A stretch of DNA of 64,000 bases from Kalaharituber pfeilii. Its lineage: Eukaryota; Ascomycota; Pezizomycetes; Pezizales; Pezizaceae. The position numbers were made by a program, and so were the translations under genes. Location: assembly GCA_015179045.1 (NCBI GenBank), contig WHUZ01000043.1, positions 466,039 to 530,038 on the forward strand, in the 5' to 3' direction. The notes beneath the pieces were generated by a model. The model made no database searches. It was not told where the DNA came from and worked only from the letters and a program-made list of their open reading frames with translations. This document shows positions 21,679-33,039 of this stretch, piece after piece (the first letter of the stretch is position 1; every line of letters begins with the position of its first letter).

Positions 21679-23364
21679 ATGAGCTGCATCGATGCCCTCT
21701 ACATCTTCGACAGCTTCTCTGTGACTCCACTACTGCAGTACGAATGGCGGCGGCAGTCCACTCCCGCCGATATCCTGATTTCGGCTTTTAACTCGTCGCC
21801 TACCCCGCGGTCGTCAATGCTATACATCCCCACTACAACACCGCCTACGTTACTGTTCAACATCACGCATAATAATCTAATATTCCTTACTCCGGTTACT
21901 AGCGAGGTAGAGCCGCTACTAGTGCTAGAGTTCTTACACAAAGTCGTGGACGTGCTGGAGGATTACTTCTCGTCCCCGCTATTGCCGAGCAAGATCGAGA
22001 ATAACTATGAGGTCGTGGCGCAGCTGCTGGCGGAGATGTGTGACGATGGATATCCATTCACAACGGAGCCGAATGCGTTGAGAGATCTTGTTGTGCCTCC
22101 AAGCTTGATGGGAAAGATATTCGGGAGTGTGACAGGTCTGCCAAAGTAGGTTATGAACTGTCGGGTGTAGTTGGGATGAGATTGAAGCTTACACTAGAAA
22201 TGTTACAGTACACATCTAGCTTCGTCTGCAGCATCTTCATCGAATGCGAATACACTTTCAGCTGTTCCGTGGCGGCGATCTAATGTCCGGCATACTAACA
22301 ATGAGCTTTACGTTGACATCATCGAAGTGGTGACAGCTACGATTGCACCCTCTGGACGGCCATTAGTTGCCCGAGCAAGCGGAACTATCGCAATGACAAG
22401 CAAGATCTCTGGCGTACCTGATCTACTTCTTACTCTTTCGATGCCCGGAAAAGCCTACGGTCAGAAATTGGCAGGTGTGGAATTTCCCGTTTTTCACCCA
22501 TGTGTAAGGCTTGCTCGATGGCGGGAGCGCCCAGGGGAGTTAAGCTTTGTGCCACCCGATGGAAAGTTTGTACTAGCAAGCTATGAGGTGGACCTATTCC
22601 CCAATCCGACATATACCACCACTTCGTCGAAATCAACGAATCTAAGGCTCCCAGTCACCGTGGAAGTCAACAAAGCCTTAGGGGAATATGGGAATGAATT
22701 CGAAGTAAGGGTCTTAATAAATCCATCCGCGGTCACATCAGGCTCGTCAACCTCGTCGTCGTCGTTCCGGGCCATCGGTAGTAGAGGCACTAACAGTCCG
22801 GCATTTGGAGGATCGTCTAATAGCCCAGTAGTGGACGATGTAAAGATCACGATACCGCTGGCGCCGGGGGTCAAGACGCTAGTAAACACAAAATCTTCGC
22901 GAGGGGAGTGGCATCATGAAAAAGGAACAATTACGTGGCAAGTACCAATGTCTGGAAGCGGAAGTGCCGCAGCGAGGACAGCTACGTTCCGGACAGGGAT
23001 AATACTTAAGGCCCCGCTGGAAGAGAACGAGGATAACGAGGAAGATGAAGAGGAAGAGGAGGCAGACGAGGTGATTGACCGAAGTGGGGGGTACGACGAT
23101 GGGTCCATTGCGCCACCGGCGCAACCAATCAGTAAAAGGAGGCAGGAGGTGGAGGAGGCGAGGGTGCAGAGGCGGAAGGCGAAGCTTGCGGCGATGATGC
23201 CGAGAAGTGTGTTAATTAGCTTTGCGGTCAAGGGGTGGCTTGCGAGTGGGATGAAGGTGGAGGGTTTACAAGTTGTGCATGGGAAGGGATTAGGGGAGGG
23301 AGTTAAGCCGTATAAAGGTGTCAAGTATTTGACAAAGGCGGGGGCCATAGAAGTTAGATGCTGA
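21679..23364 (+). CDS. APM3: AP-3 adaptor complex subunit mu
   Basis: Medium subunit of the AP-3 adaptor, which sorts cargo from the Golgi/endosome to the vacuole (family knowledge). Exons: 21679-22145 and 22209-23364; 540 aa. The intron uses donor GTAGGT, and the phase-2 junction creates the Asn of NTHLASS. The N-terminal ~150 residues form the longin-like part (MSCIDALYIFDSFSVTPLLQYEWR, LEFLHKVVDVLEDYF, NNYEVVAQLLAEMCDDGYPFTTEPNALR in segments). The mu-homology domain follows, with NNELYVDIIEVV, GKAYGQKLAGVEFPVFHPC and KFVLASYEVD. A Ser-rich loop (about 270-290) and an acidic EEDEEEEEADE loop are insertions within the domain. The start is the first ATG in frame. The mu3 assignment rests on the N-terminal sequence pattern. 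Confidence 0.85.
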
Positions 23365-23932
23365 GTATACGTTTAGCACGATTGGGGATTGAAGTACATA
23401 TACATCTCTTTTGGGCTCGATATAATCTGGATGGTTTCCATTACATGTGTTGCTACTTTTGTATTTGTAAATGTGCTGGCGTTTTAGTTTGCTTGTTTGC
23501 GGGGGGGTTTCCAGTCTGCATTGTTTCTATTGCTTATTCCATGCTATTGCTTTTTCGGTTCTAACGTTGTGAGTGGTAATATACATCGGCATCTGGCTTG
23601 GGGTAAATTTCCCAGTATGGAAGATTTAAGTCTAGAGGTTGCACGAGCGCTTCTGATGGCGATAAATACGAGAGGATGCTTTTCTGTCTCCTAAAATTCT
23701 CTGTTCGTTTGACAATAAGCAGATTCAAGTGTTCCAGCTCAGGGCATTATCCTATGGTAGGCAAACGTCAGACATAGTGTCGGTTTACACTTTGCGCCAT
23801 TTGAGTGGCTGACCTAGGCAAATGCTAAAATATGGGCGAAACTCTAAGCTCCGCAGTATATTGTAATTGTGGGCATCCATAACCTCCTGCTTCTGGGAGT
23901 GCTGTTAACCTTCGGTTTGCTTGGAAACAGTC
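23365..23932. other. Intergenic: APM3 3' region and HAD-gene promoter
   Basis: T-rich sequence follows APM3. No gene or repeat recognised. Confidence 0.6.
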
Positions 23933-24981
23933 ATGCTGCGGCGCTTGGTGCTGATCTCGAACCCACGCAGTCCCTGCAACTTGTACCAGCACAGCTCCTC
24001 CACCCTACTCCCGCTTCGCCATAGCTCCAACTCACCCAGTCTTTACTCGCTCTCGACGAGAACAAAGATGCCCGACTCCGTTTTGCCAACGATACCGATT
24101 CCGCCTGCAGCAGGCGCCGAACCGGAGGCGACACCAACGGAGAATCCTACCATACCAGACAACATTCCTCTGGTAGCACGCTCTAAGTTACGAGCACGGA
24201 AACGCTTCGCCCCGCTGGACCCCACAAAGCCGAACCCTAGTAATGCGCCGCCGCTGAAAGGTATTGTGTTTGACTTTGACGGGACCCTGTGGTAAGGTTC
24301 CCTGTGGCGTTGGCATTCTTTACACAATCCTAAAGTTGAAGGCTAACTCGCTCATTTCTCCCTAGCGAGCCACAAAACTGGATGTTTGCCCAAATGCGCT
24401 CTGCACTTGGCATCGCAAAATCCGTCGACATCCTCGGCCACATACACACACTTCCTACTCTCGAGCTTCAAGAGGCCGCCCATACCACTATCCAAGCGAT
24501 CGAGCGCACCGCAATGGTCCAAATGGTGCCTCAACGCGGCCTAGTGGACCTGATGTCCTACCTTGACTCCCGCGGCATCAAGAAGGCAATCTGCACCCGC
24601 AACTTCGACGCACCCGTTGCATATCTCCGGGAAAAGTTTCTGAAAGGTGTCGTTTTCGAGCCGGTGATTACGAGGGCGTTTCATCCTCCAAAGCCGGATC
24701 CGGCGGGGATGTTACATATTGCTAGTACGTGGGGGCAGGAGAGTGGAGAGGGGCTGATCATGGTGGGAGACTCGTTGGATGATATGTTGGCGGGGAGAAG
24801 GGCAGGGGCGGCGACAGTGTTGTTGAGAAGTGAGGTAAATCAGCATTTGGTTAAGGGGGAGTGGGTGGATTGTGCGGTAGGGAGGTTGGATGATTTGGTG
24901 GAGATCTTGGAGAGGGGGTTTGAGGAGGTTGATAGAACAGGCAATGCAAAGGAGAGCGAGCAGGAAGTAGCAGTGGCATAG
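23933..24981 (+). CDS. HAD-superfamily phosphatase/hydrolase, possibly mitochondrial
   Basis: Two exons, 23933-24291 and 24366-24981, 324 aa. The phase-2 junction builds the Cys of FDGTLCEPQNWMF, which matches the pattern of fungal HAD hydrolases. HAD motif I is FDFDGT (nucleophile and acid/base Asp), motif II lies at CTRN, the motif III lysine is in KPDP, and motif IV is GDSLDD. A helical cap lies between motifs I and II. The first ~45 residues (MLRRLVLISNPRS..., Arg/Ser-rich, few acids) resemble a mitochondrial presequence, and an internal ATG (MPDSVLPT) could give a shorter cytosolic form. The substrate cannot be told from sequence; the arrangement resembles phosphoglycolate- or sugar-phosphate-type members. 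Confidence 0.82.
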
Positions 24982-26554
24982 AGCAGTCAAGAGATGATGA
25001 GAAGGGGCGTTTGTTTCTAGACTGGATAATAGGCTACTTGATGGACCTCTGGTGATACTGAAAGGTTTGGTATTAAATATTGCACAGGTATATATACTGA
25101 AGTAATCTCAATTATGCACTTCGGGGGCAGCACTTCCTTTCTGCATCTGTTCCAGCTCTTGGCCGCTGAAAACTGAAAAGAAGTTAAATCGACGAAATTG
25201 TGACATATGCTTTCCATTAACGATATCCATGGGCTCTGCTCTCTCCATGAAATTCCAGTGGGCAGTCAAATGCCGGAGACGAAGATAGATGTGATATTAC
25301 CTATTGTATCAACAGTTCCAATTTCTCTGGCGATATAACCGTTTTCACCCCTCATTGCAAACCACTCCCTCCTCATTCGGGAGCATTCAGAGTTCAAACT
25401 TTTCTTTTCATTCCGATTTTGTGTTCTCATGTGAACGATAATAAAGAGTTCTGCTTTGAATAAAAACCTGTTCTATCAGATGTAACATCACATACAGGTT
25501 TGATGGACAGAGGAGGAGACGATAACCATCTCTAGCACATTCAATAATACCAATGTCTCCATAGGTACAATACATGCCTCTCGTCAGTAATATGAAGCTG
25601 CATACTTGTATACTTGGTATCCCCTCATTCGGACTATCTGCATTGACAGTTGCATATTACTTGCATAGAACGTTGGGCGATAGTAACGTGACCTGGACCT
25701 GCATAGAGCCAGCTAGTCCATGTGCTATCAAACTAGCCTCATTACCACAAGTGGAAGTAGTACCAGCGGATGCTCTCTGCTTCAGCGCTAGTTGTTCAAC
25801 CTTTGACTTCGCAGCTTCTTTCCTTCCTCCCATTTCCTTCAACTTTTCACCAAATGGTCTGTGGCTTTTTTTTGTGTGTGTTTCCCCACTACTGCGTGGG
25901 ATCGGTAGCCAGCGATTCTAAGGTTTTGAAGTGGTTAATACGAGGTGAAATAAGATGTCTGAGTTGAGGGTTATCATTAATTGTTCGTCTATTACAACTG
26001 GGTCCTGTCATGACAAAAGACCTCTTTAGCAACCAATCTGTCGCTGCCCGCCAGCCACGCGTAGAGGCAGCATGCATGCAACAGAGCATTGGCATAACGC
26101 AGAGCATTACTGTGGTCGGTTAAACGCGTACACGAAACAGGTACACTGCGAATCGCGGGGCAACACCAGAATCCATACATGGCCGGGGGTGTGGGGAGCT
26201 GATGAGGCATGCCCAGCCTGGGCTGGGTGACACGTGCGATTGGCGGGCGGGTGGGAGATATAAAGGCTTGCAGCATCCCGGGCCGCTTGAATGTACGTGT
26301 TGCTATTCGACGTCCACAGGGTACATTGCGAGAGTGGTGTTGCTTGTGATACCGCTGGCGTCGTCGGAGACCTTTTGATATATCGAATTTTCCTGTTTGA
26401 TTTAAATTATATTAATTCGGTGTATATCCTACCCTATCAATATCGATGTCACATTTCTTTATCTGAGCACCGGAAAGAAACAAAGTGTCCCCTTGACGCG
26501 CAAGCTCCAAAAACAACTCGAAATCAGTCCTACCACTTGTCTGCAGATATCCCA
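24982..26554. other. Intergenic, about 1.6 kb
   Basis: I see no gene I can defend. A 115-aa open frame at 25574-25921 starts with a hydrophobic, Rossmann-like stretch (CILGIPSFGLSALTVAYYL) but has no family support. Upstream of the secreted-protein gene there is a CACGTG E-box at 26231-26236 and a TATA-like ATATAAAG at 26258-26265. Confidence 0.55.
26258..26265 (+). promoter_or_regulatory. TATA-like element of the secreted-protein gene
   Basis: ATATAAAG about 290 bp upstream of the ATG at 26555, with a CACGTG palindrome 22 bp further upstream. The spacing implies a 5' UTR of roughly 200-260 nt if used. Confidence 0.4.
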
Positions 26555-27223
26555 ATGCGCGTGGGCCTCCTATCCTTCACAGCGCATCTCGCGCTTCTTT
26601 TCCTCCTCCTTTCCCGCGCTCTCGCCATTCCTACTTCCGATGACATCTTCGATGACGACTATGCCGATGAGGACTTAACCTCCACAGGCAACCATCATCG
26701 CAAGCACTGCAAACGCCTCTCCACAGTAACCTACCGCGACAACTGGGGTCCACTCTTCGTCGAGTCCATCTACAAATGCGATTTGCCCCTTCTCAAGTCT
26801 CCACCATCCTCCCAATCCACACCGCCTCCCTCGCCTGAACAGGAACCCCTGCATCCACACACCGAAGGTCGCCTGCCCTCCCAGCTCCACCAAATCATCT
26901 CCTATGGCTGCGCCCCCTTCCCCTCCCCTTCCCCTCTCTCCCAGGCTAAATCCTCCACACTCTTGTATGCTCTCCCGCTTCTGACCAACCAATCCTGCCT
27001 CCCGTCGTCCCACCTCGCCGAGTACCGCGACGTGAAACGGCCCTGGTCTGCAAGATGGTCATTGACAAACTATAATCGGGGTGAAGAGACCATCTGTGAC
27101 TGGTACACAGAGCTGGCAAAGATTGCCTCTGCACTGCACCAGTATTGTGAGCATAGTCTTGAGAGGGGTCCGGTGGGTGGCGGGGGGATCAGGAAAATCA
27201 TCCGTGGCAGAGGGGTGAGGTGA
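26555..27223 (+). CDS. Small secreted six-cysteine protein, unknown function
   Basis: Open frame of 222 aa from an ATG at 26555; the frame is open further upstream but without a better start. The first ~24 residues (basic MR, then LLSFTAHLALLFLLLSRALA) form a textbook signal peptide with likely cleavage before IPTSDD. The mature part has an acidic opening, a HHRKHCKR basic segment that could be a Kex2-type KR site, then a Pro/Ser-rich linker. Six cysteines (KHCKR, YKCDL, YGCAP, QSCLP, TICDW, QYCEH) could pair as three disulfides. The C-terminal tail is Gly/Arg-rich and may be imprecise. I recognise no catalytic motif. It could be an apoplastic or cell-wall protein or an effector-like protein; that is inference from the secretion signal and cysteines only. 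Confidence 0.6.
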   Translation: MRVGLLSFTAHLALLFLLLSRALAIPTSDDIFDDDYADEDLTSTGNHHRKHCKRLSTVTYRDNWGPLFVESIYKCDLPLLKSPPSSQSTPPPSPEQEPLHPHTEGRLPSQLHQIISYGCAPFPSPSPLSQAKSSTLLYALPLLTNQSCLPSSHLAEYRDVKRPWSARWSLTNYNRGEETICDWYTELAKIASALHQYCEHSLERGPVGGGGIRKIIRGRGVR

Positions 27224-27849
27224 TTGGGTATGGGAGGGACAAGGAAAGGAGAGGGCAGAGGTGGTGCTTTAGGTATTCGAAGAGGGGGTGGGGTGAGAAA
27301 GTGTTTGAGAAGTTGTGTTTGGGGGTGGGGAGAAGGATGAGGAGGAGGGAAAGGGAGAGGAGAGATGGGAGGAGGAGCTGTGAAGTAGTGACATGTTGAG
27401 AATGAATGAATTGACGAGAGCTCCGGCATCCATTTATTTGCGACGAGGCTATGATTTTATCCACGACCATAGTTGGACTAGTACTTTAACAGAAGGGAAA
27501 ATGTATTTTAATGCAAGCACGTATGTTGTTCTCATTCCTAGTTCCTTGATTCACAAATTTATGAATCATTCGATTTGTGCCTTTTATTTTTATTACTTTT
27601 AATTTATTTTTATGCTTTTACGTTATTTTATTTTTATTTTTTTTTTCGTTCATCCTCTGCATCCTTTCAATATAGCAAAAAGGATTGAAAGAAAAGGAAA
27701 AAGTAAAAAAAATAAACATAAAAATAAAAAAAAAGCAGGTTGCTCGTAAATATGATTTGCCCAAAACTCCGCCAATGACTGCTAATGCTTCAACCCTTAT
27801 TTTTTGACATCTCCGCTCAGCCGCTTCACATCAGATCAAACTACAGATA

Positions 27850-27882
<33 letters not shown>

Positions 27883-28037
27883 ATCAGCGAGCCAATATCC
27901 CAAGAATTTTAAACAGGAATTTTTTAGGGGAAAAAAAAAAAAGGAAAAATAAGGTAAAAGTCTCCCAAAAAAAGCGAGAAAAAAAAAAAAAAAAAAAAAA
28001 AAAAATCTCAGATCTTATTTACTTCCGCTCTATAATA
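27224..28037. other. Intergenic, AT-rich with two long A runs
   Basis: Region between the secreted-protein gene and the 3' end of RPC1. It is T-rich at 27580-27650 and A-rich at 27690-28006, with homopolymers of about 29 A (27852-27880) and 27 A (27979-28005). No gene. The T-rich and A-rich blocks are partly complementary and could pair. Confidence 0.7.
27852..28005. repeat. Pair of long poly(A) homopolymers
   Basis: Two uninterrupted A runs of about 29 and 27 nt flank about 100 bp of A-rich sequence. There is no target duplication that I can see, so I call these simple sequence rather than retroelement tails. Confidence 0.8.
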
Positions 28038-31000
28038 TCACCCCGTTCTCCCCTTCTTTTTCCCACCTTTACACCTCTCCCACGCTTCCTCAAACACCGC
28101 CCTCCGCGCCCCCACCTCCCTCTTCCCTATCCCCAGCCTCCTCACCACCTGAAAGCTCCCCGTCCCCATTTTCATACTCTGCCCCATGATAATGCACTCG
28201 CTCACGCCCTCGACCCTGTCCCGCTTCATGTGGAGCGCCGCCTCGAACAAGTGATCCGTTGTCTTTTCGAAGCTCGCTAGCTGCAAAACGCTGTCCCGCA
28301 TTTTGGCCAGCCCGAACCGTGTTATGCCGAGAACATCGCCTTTGTACGTCATGACGTCGCCGAGGAGCTGCATGTGGCGCGGGTCGATGTCCATGCCGTG
28401 CTCGCGCATGGTATAAGAGATTTCGTCGATGATAGAGTATCTGTTAATTGAATTAGCTAGGTGTCAGGGTAAAATGTATGAGGTTTTCTTCCCCCCCGTC
28501 CCCCGCCCATGGAGGAGCGAGGTGTAGGAGATGTGGATAAATATAGTACCTAGCAGCCTCAATACCAAGCACGTCCCTCATCTCTATTACACTGTTTGAC
28601 TTTGTCTTCGTCCCGACGATACCCTCCGTGTTCATACACAACTTCAACCCATACCCCTCCACCAACAACTCATTCATTCCCGTCTTCTCGTCCTTTTTGA
28701 CAACGGCCCTTGCCGCCTGGGGATACCCCTTCACCACAATACTCGGCAGCGCCCTCTTGAGCGCCTGCACCCTCGTATACACGTCCGATTCCGTCTTGGC
28801 AGCCCGGGCATCCTTCTCAGTAAAGTCCCTCACGTAGATCCGTACCCGATTCTTATTGACTCGGATATCTTGCTTACTGATTTTGAGTTTGGGAGCTTTG
28901 GAGATGGCGGTGGCGATGTCGTCCATCGTCAGCTCAAGTTGCAACTTGTCAATGGTGGTGAAGTCCAGGCGGATGCCAACGTAGGATTCGTCTGGGGTGC
29001 AGACATCTTCGATGTAGTGGATAATCTAACACAAATATCAGTACCAGCCCTAGAAGTAGAGGGTTGAGTCTAACTAACATCCTCAAGATATGTCTTCTCG
29101 ATCCGCCCTTTCACAATCCGCGCGGACCGCTCATCTGTTTGATTAACTAACCTACAGGTAATAATGGGTGTACTAATATTTTTGGATGCATTTATAATCT
29201 CCTTGATACGCGGCACACCTAACGTTACATTCATGGACGCAACACCCGCAAAGTGGAAAGTCTTCAACGTCATCTGCGTTCCCGGCTCACCAATACTCTG
29301 GGCTCCAACCGCACCCACAGCGGATCCAGGCTCGACCTTGGACTTCTCATACTTGGTGATACACTGCGATATGAACTCCATCAGAGTCTTCTCGGAGACG
29401 AGCATTATTCGTCTCAGAGCCTGGTTCTCCTCAGCATAGATATCGTCCATGTTAATGTCCTGGTACTCCTCATCCAGGTGATCCAAATTCGACGGTGGTT
29501 CCAGTCCCGACGGCATGCCAAGATTTTCACGGATACTCGCAAGCTTATGTGCCTTCTTGATGATAAACTCCCTAATGGACCGGAAGAATGCACGCTTGGA
29601 CTCATGCTCGTCAAGATCCTTATCGTCGAGATTCTCGTCCCGTACAATCTCCCCCTTGAAATTGTACCGAGGTATTTTTGCTTCGTGCTTCGCGAGAACC
29701 TCCATCGTTATTGATATCATCTCCCATGGCTGAAGCCCGTTTGCATCATTATCTCGAGTAATGTTTTCAGCGTGATTAAAAGTGCGGTCAAAGTGGACCG
29801 GCTGCGCAGCGCCCTCCATATCTACGGGGTCCAAATTGTCACCACCATACTGGAACTGCACGATACCACCAGAGGAATTCCGAACAGTATAGTCATAAGC
29901 ACATGATAGATCCTCAAGAGACTTCATCAGACGACGAGACATGTAACCAGTCTCGGCAGTCTTGACAGCTGTATCAACCAGACCTTCACGACCTGAAATG
30001 GCGTGAAACAGGAACTCTGTTGGGGTCAATCCAGTATAGAAACTATTCTCTACAAACCCTTTCGATGATGGCGTCTTGGAGTTCTTAGGAAAATGTGGCA
30101 AACTTCGATCATCGAACCCATCCGGTACACGTTTTCCGGAAATAACTTGCTGACCAACGACAGCAACCATCTGGGACACGTTGATCTTGGAGCCCTTGGA
30201 TCCGGAGTTTGCCATGATGAGCGGAGAATTATTTCGGCTGAGCTCCTTCATACAACTGTCTCCGACCTTGTCACGGACAGCACTGAGGATACCCTGAACT
30301 TTGTTCTCCAACGTGAGGGCTTCGTCACAGCCAGCCTGTTTCTCTAGCGTCCCGTTCTTGTACTGGATAATCAGCTCGTCTACTGCGGCATTAGCTTCTG
30401 CAACCATGCGCTTCTTCTCCTCCTGTAGCCGTGCACTAGCCTGAACATCGTTGATACCAATCGAGAAACCCTGATTCGCCAACCACCGTGCACAGAGCTT
30501 TGCAAGTCTATTCATCGCGGCAACCGCGTGATCTGGCCCATAATCCCTTAGAATAACGTAGAACACAGAATCTTTCTTGCCTGACCCAACCGTAGACTTG
30601 TCCATCAAGCCGCACATAATCTCACTTCCTCGAATGACTAACCATCCGTCGTTGGGACACATATCTGGGGCAAAGCCGGGCACAGACTTGAAGTCTCGGC
30701 ATTTAGCGTCCAGGTTGACATTGACATTCGATTCCTTGTTAGGCCTCATCATGATATTGAAGATTTGCTTGCCTGTCCATAGAGCCTGCGGCTTCAATAT
30801 TGCAGGTGGAGGAAGGTCGATCTTCATGTTGCCGTCCACCATGAACATACAAATGTGGGCAAAAGTCTTGCGGTCATAGAAACGATCCTTCGAGCTGAGT
30901 AGGTAGGCAGCTGTGATAAAATCCTGGATGGCGGCAATGATTGGCTCGCCATTACGGGGCGTACATAAATTGTTCTTAACTCCCATCAGCTGTATTGCTT

Positions 31001-33039
31001 CCGTGCGCGCCTCCTCCGTCTGCGGGACGTGAAGGTTCATCTCGTCCCCGTCAAAATCCGCATTATAAGGATTGCAAACACACTCGTTGAGCCTAAATGT
31101 TTTCCATGGACGAACTTTGGCCTGCAGTTCGGTTAGACATGAGTCACATTACAGCAGTTGCAAGGAAGGACTTACGTAGTGAGACAATATACTGAGCTTG
31201 TGGAGAGATGGCTGTCGATTGAACAGTACAATATCACCGTCCTCTATGTGTCGTTCAACCACATCACCTTCTTGTAAGTCCTCTGCGAGCTGTAATCGGT
31301 TGCCAAACTTAAGTGAACTACGCATGTAGTTAGTAATAATCCCTGTCGAATGTTTTCAAATGTGAATCTAGAATGATACATTTTATAATCTGCTCCTTTC
31401 TTCTCCAGATAATTGGCTCCTGGGTGAATGCTCGGCCCATTGATAACGCACTTCTTTAGTTTGTCTTTGTTATACCGTGAAACCCGCTCTGGGTATGTCA
31501 GGTTCTTCGCAACAAGCATGGGAACGGCGACCTGTTCAATGCTGAGATTGGGATCGGGACCAATGACAGTTCGCCCGGAGAAATCCACACGCTTCCCTGA
31601 TAGATTACCACGGAAACGTCCTTGTTTGCCCTTTAATCTTTGACAGAACCCTTTGATTGGCTTTGCCCCCTGGGTATTGTTCGCAAGCCCTGGAAGACCA
31701 CTGTCGATGTATAATGCAGCCTGGAGCTGCATGTAGTCCCATTGTTCCTATAAACAGTATCAGCATGCTTGCGTTGCATGATAATCGAGGGGAGCAAACC
31801 ATTAGGGTGTGTATTGGCTGCCCACTCTGAATTCCAGAGCGGAGCAGCCCACTCGTCCAGACAATGTCAGTCAATTTTACAGTAAGATCATCCTCATTGC
31901 TTGAGTCCGCTTGGACCACAGATGGGCGTATACAAATTGGAGGTGCAGGTATGTATTGCCAAATGAACATCTCCGGCCGCCCCTCGCTAGGATTCATTCC
32001 CAACAACTCGCAGTCGGCTGGCAGAACTTGCCGAAACAGATTGAGTACCTTTAACGGGTTTAGGTCATCCATCGCCTTACGGTAGTGCTTCTCAACTTCA
32101 CTGTTGCCCTTCTTTGCTTCTTCGAACGAGCGGTCAAACGCAATTTTGGCCTCTGGAGGAACTTTCCTCGCCGAGCTTGACGAATTGTAGGCACGGAATT
32201 TATCGTGGATAATCTTAAGTGCACCCTGTTTCTTGACTGTGCCGTTGATCGCACCGCACTGATAGCAATTCTTGGTCTTCCTGCACTGTTCATTGATTTT
32301 TTTACATATCTGCATACGCCTGAGGTTGTCTATCCCCGGTTTCCGTAATTCCTTGAGGAACGCTCTCCTCTGATTGTCATCCAGCAAAATGCAAGCACAG
32401 TCCTAGCCATTCAACGCCAGTGTTAGCATCTCCCCCAAAGAGACTGGGAAAATGAGCTCAAATCACCTTGCATATATTCTGCAGCATGTTAATTATCGCC
32501 TTGAAGTAACCTATGTGAAACACCGGTAGCGCAAGTTTGATGTGCCCAAAATGACCACTGCATTTCTGTAGCGATTCACCACAAGTATCACAACTGCCTG
32601 TTTTGCTTGACGTTCCCTACTTTCAACAAATTCCGGCATAATCAGCAACACATTCAATCCTTCTTTGATTGCGGGGGTGTCTTGGATGCCCACCATTCGT
32701 CCATCGAGGGCACCGTTCTTCTTCGCTTTTCTCCCACCTCCTTCTAGGTCGAACAGCTCCCGGGTGGAGACCTCTATGACGCCCTGCTTGACAATATCTT
32801 GGGGAGATCTGCATCGCTCATGCGTTGTGATGTTAGCGGTGGTACTTCCAGAGTGGTGCTGCCTGGAGTACCGTGCGCACTCAGGCGGGCTTCGAGCAGG
32901 GGGGGAAGGGGTAAGAAAAAATTTGAAGAGCGCAAGGCACTGACAAAATCCCGAATCTCATCTCCTTGATACGCTTGGGCACATTGTGGACCACCTGCTC
33001 CTTCTGCGACTCCCCCAGTGTAGGTGCTGCTGGAAGCAT
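28038..33039 (-). CDS. RPC1: RNA polymerase III largest subunit RPC1 (C160)
   Basis: Catalytic subunit of RNA polymerase III, which makes tRNAs, 5S rRNA and U6 (family knowledge). Nine exons: 33039-32945, 32808-32694, 32616-32467, 32402-31800, 31747-31380, 31317-31176, 31121-29079, 29025-28550, 28440-28038. They sum to 4395 nt, 1464 aa, with every junction in frame, close to yeast C160. Visible: N-terminal [16 protein letters not shown], zinc-binding [17 protein letters not shown] with ICKDCACIL, a second CYQCGA, the metal-A motif [10 protein letters not shown] (about 511-517) just after intron 6, [11 protein letters not shown], and [20 protein letters not shown] near the funnel/trigger-loop region. 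The C-terminus ends in a lysine-rich tail. Pol III identity over Pol I/II rests on the [21 protein letters not shown] start, the overall length and the lack of a CTD heptad tail. Confidence 0.95.

Noticed and set aside
25574..25921. 115-aa ORF with a Rossmann-like start.
   Set aside because: No family match that I can name, no promoter signals, and the tail becomes low-complexity Phe/Leu. Kept only as a note in the intergenic entry.
27852..28005. Poly(A) runs as retroelement tails.
   Set aside because: No flanking target duplications and no retroelement-like body next to them; they are best treated as simple sequence.
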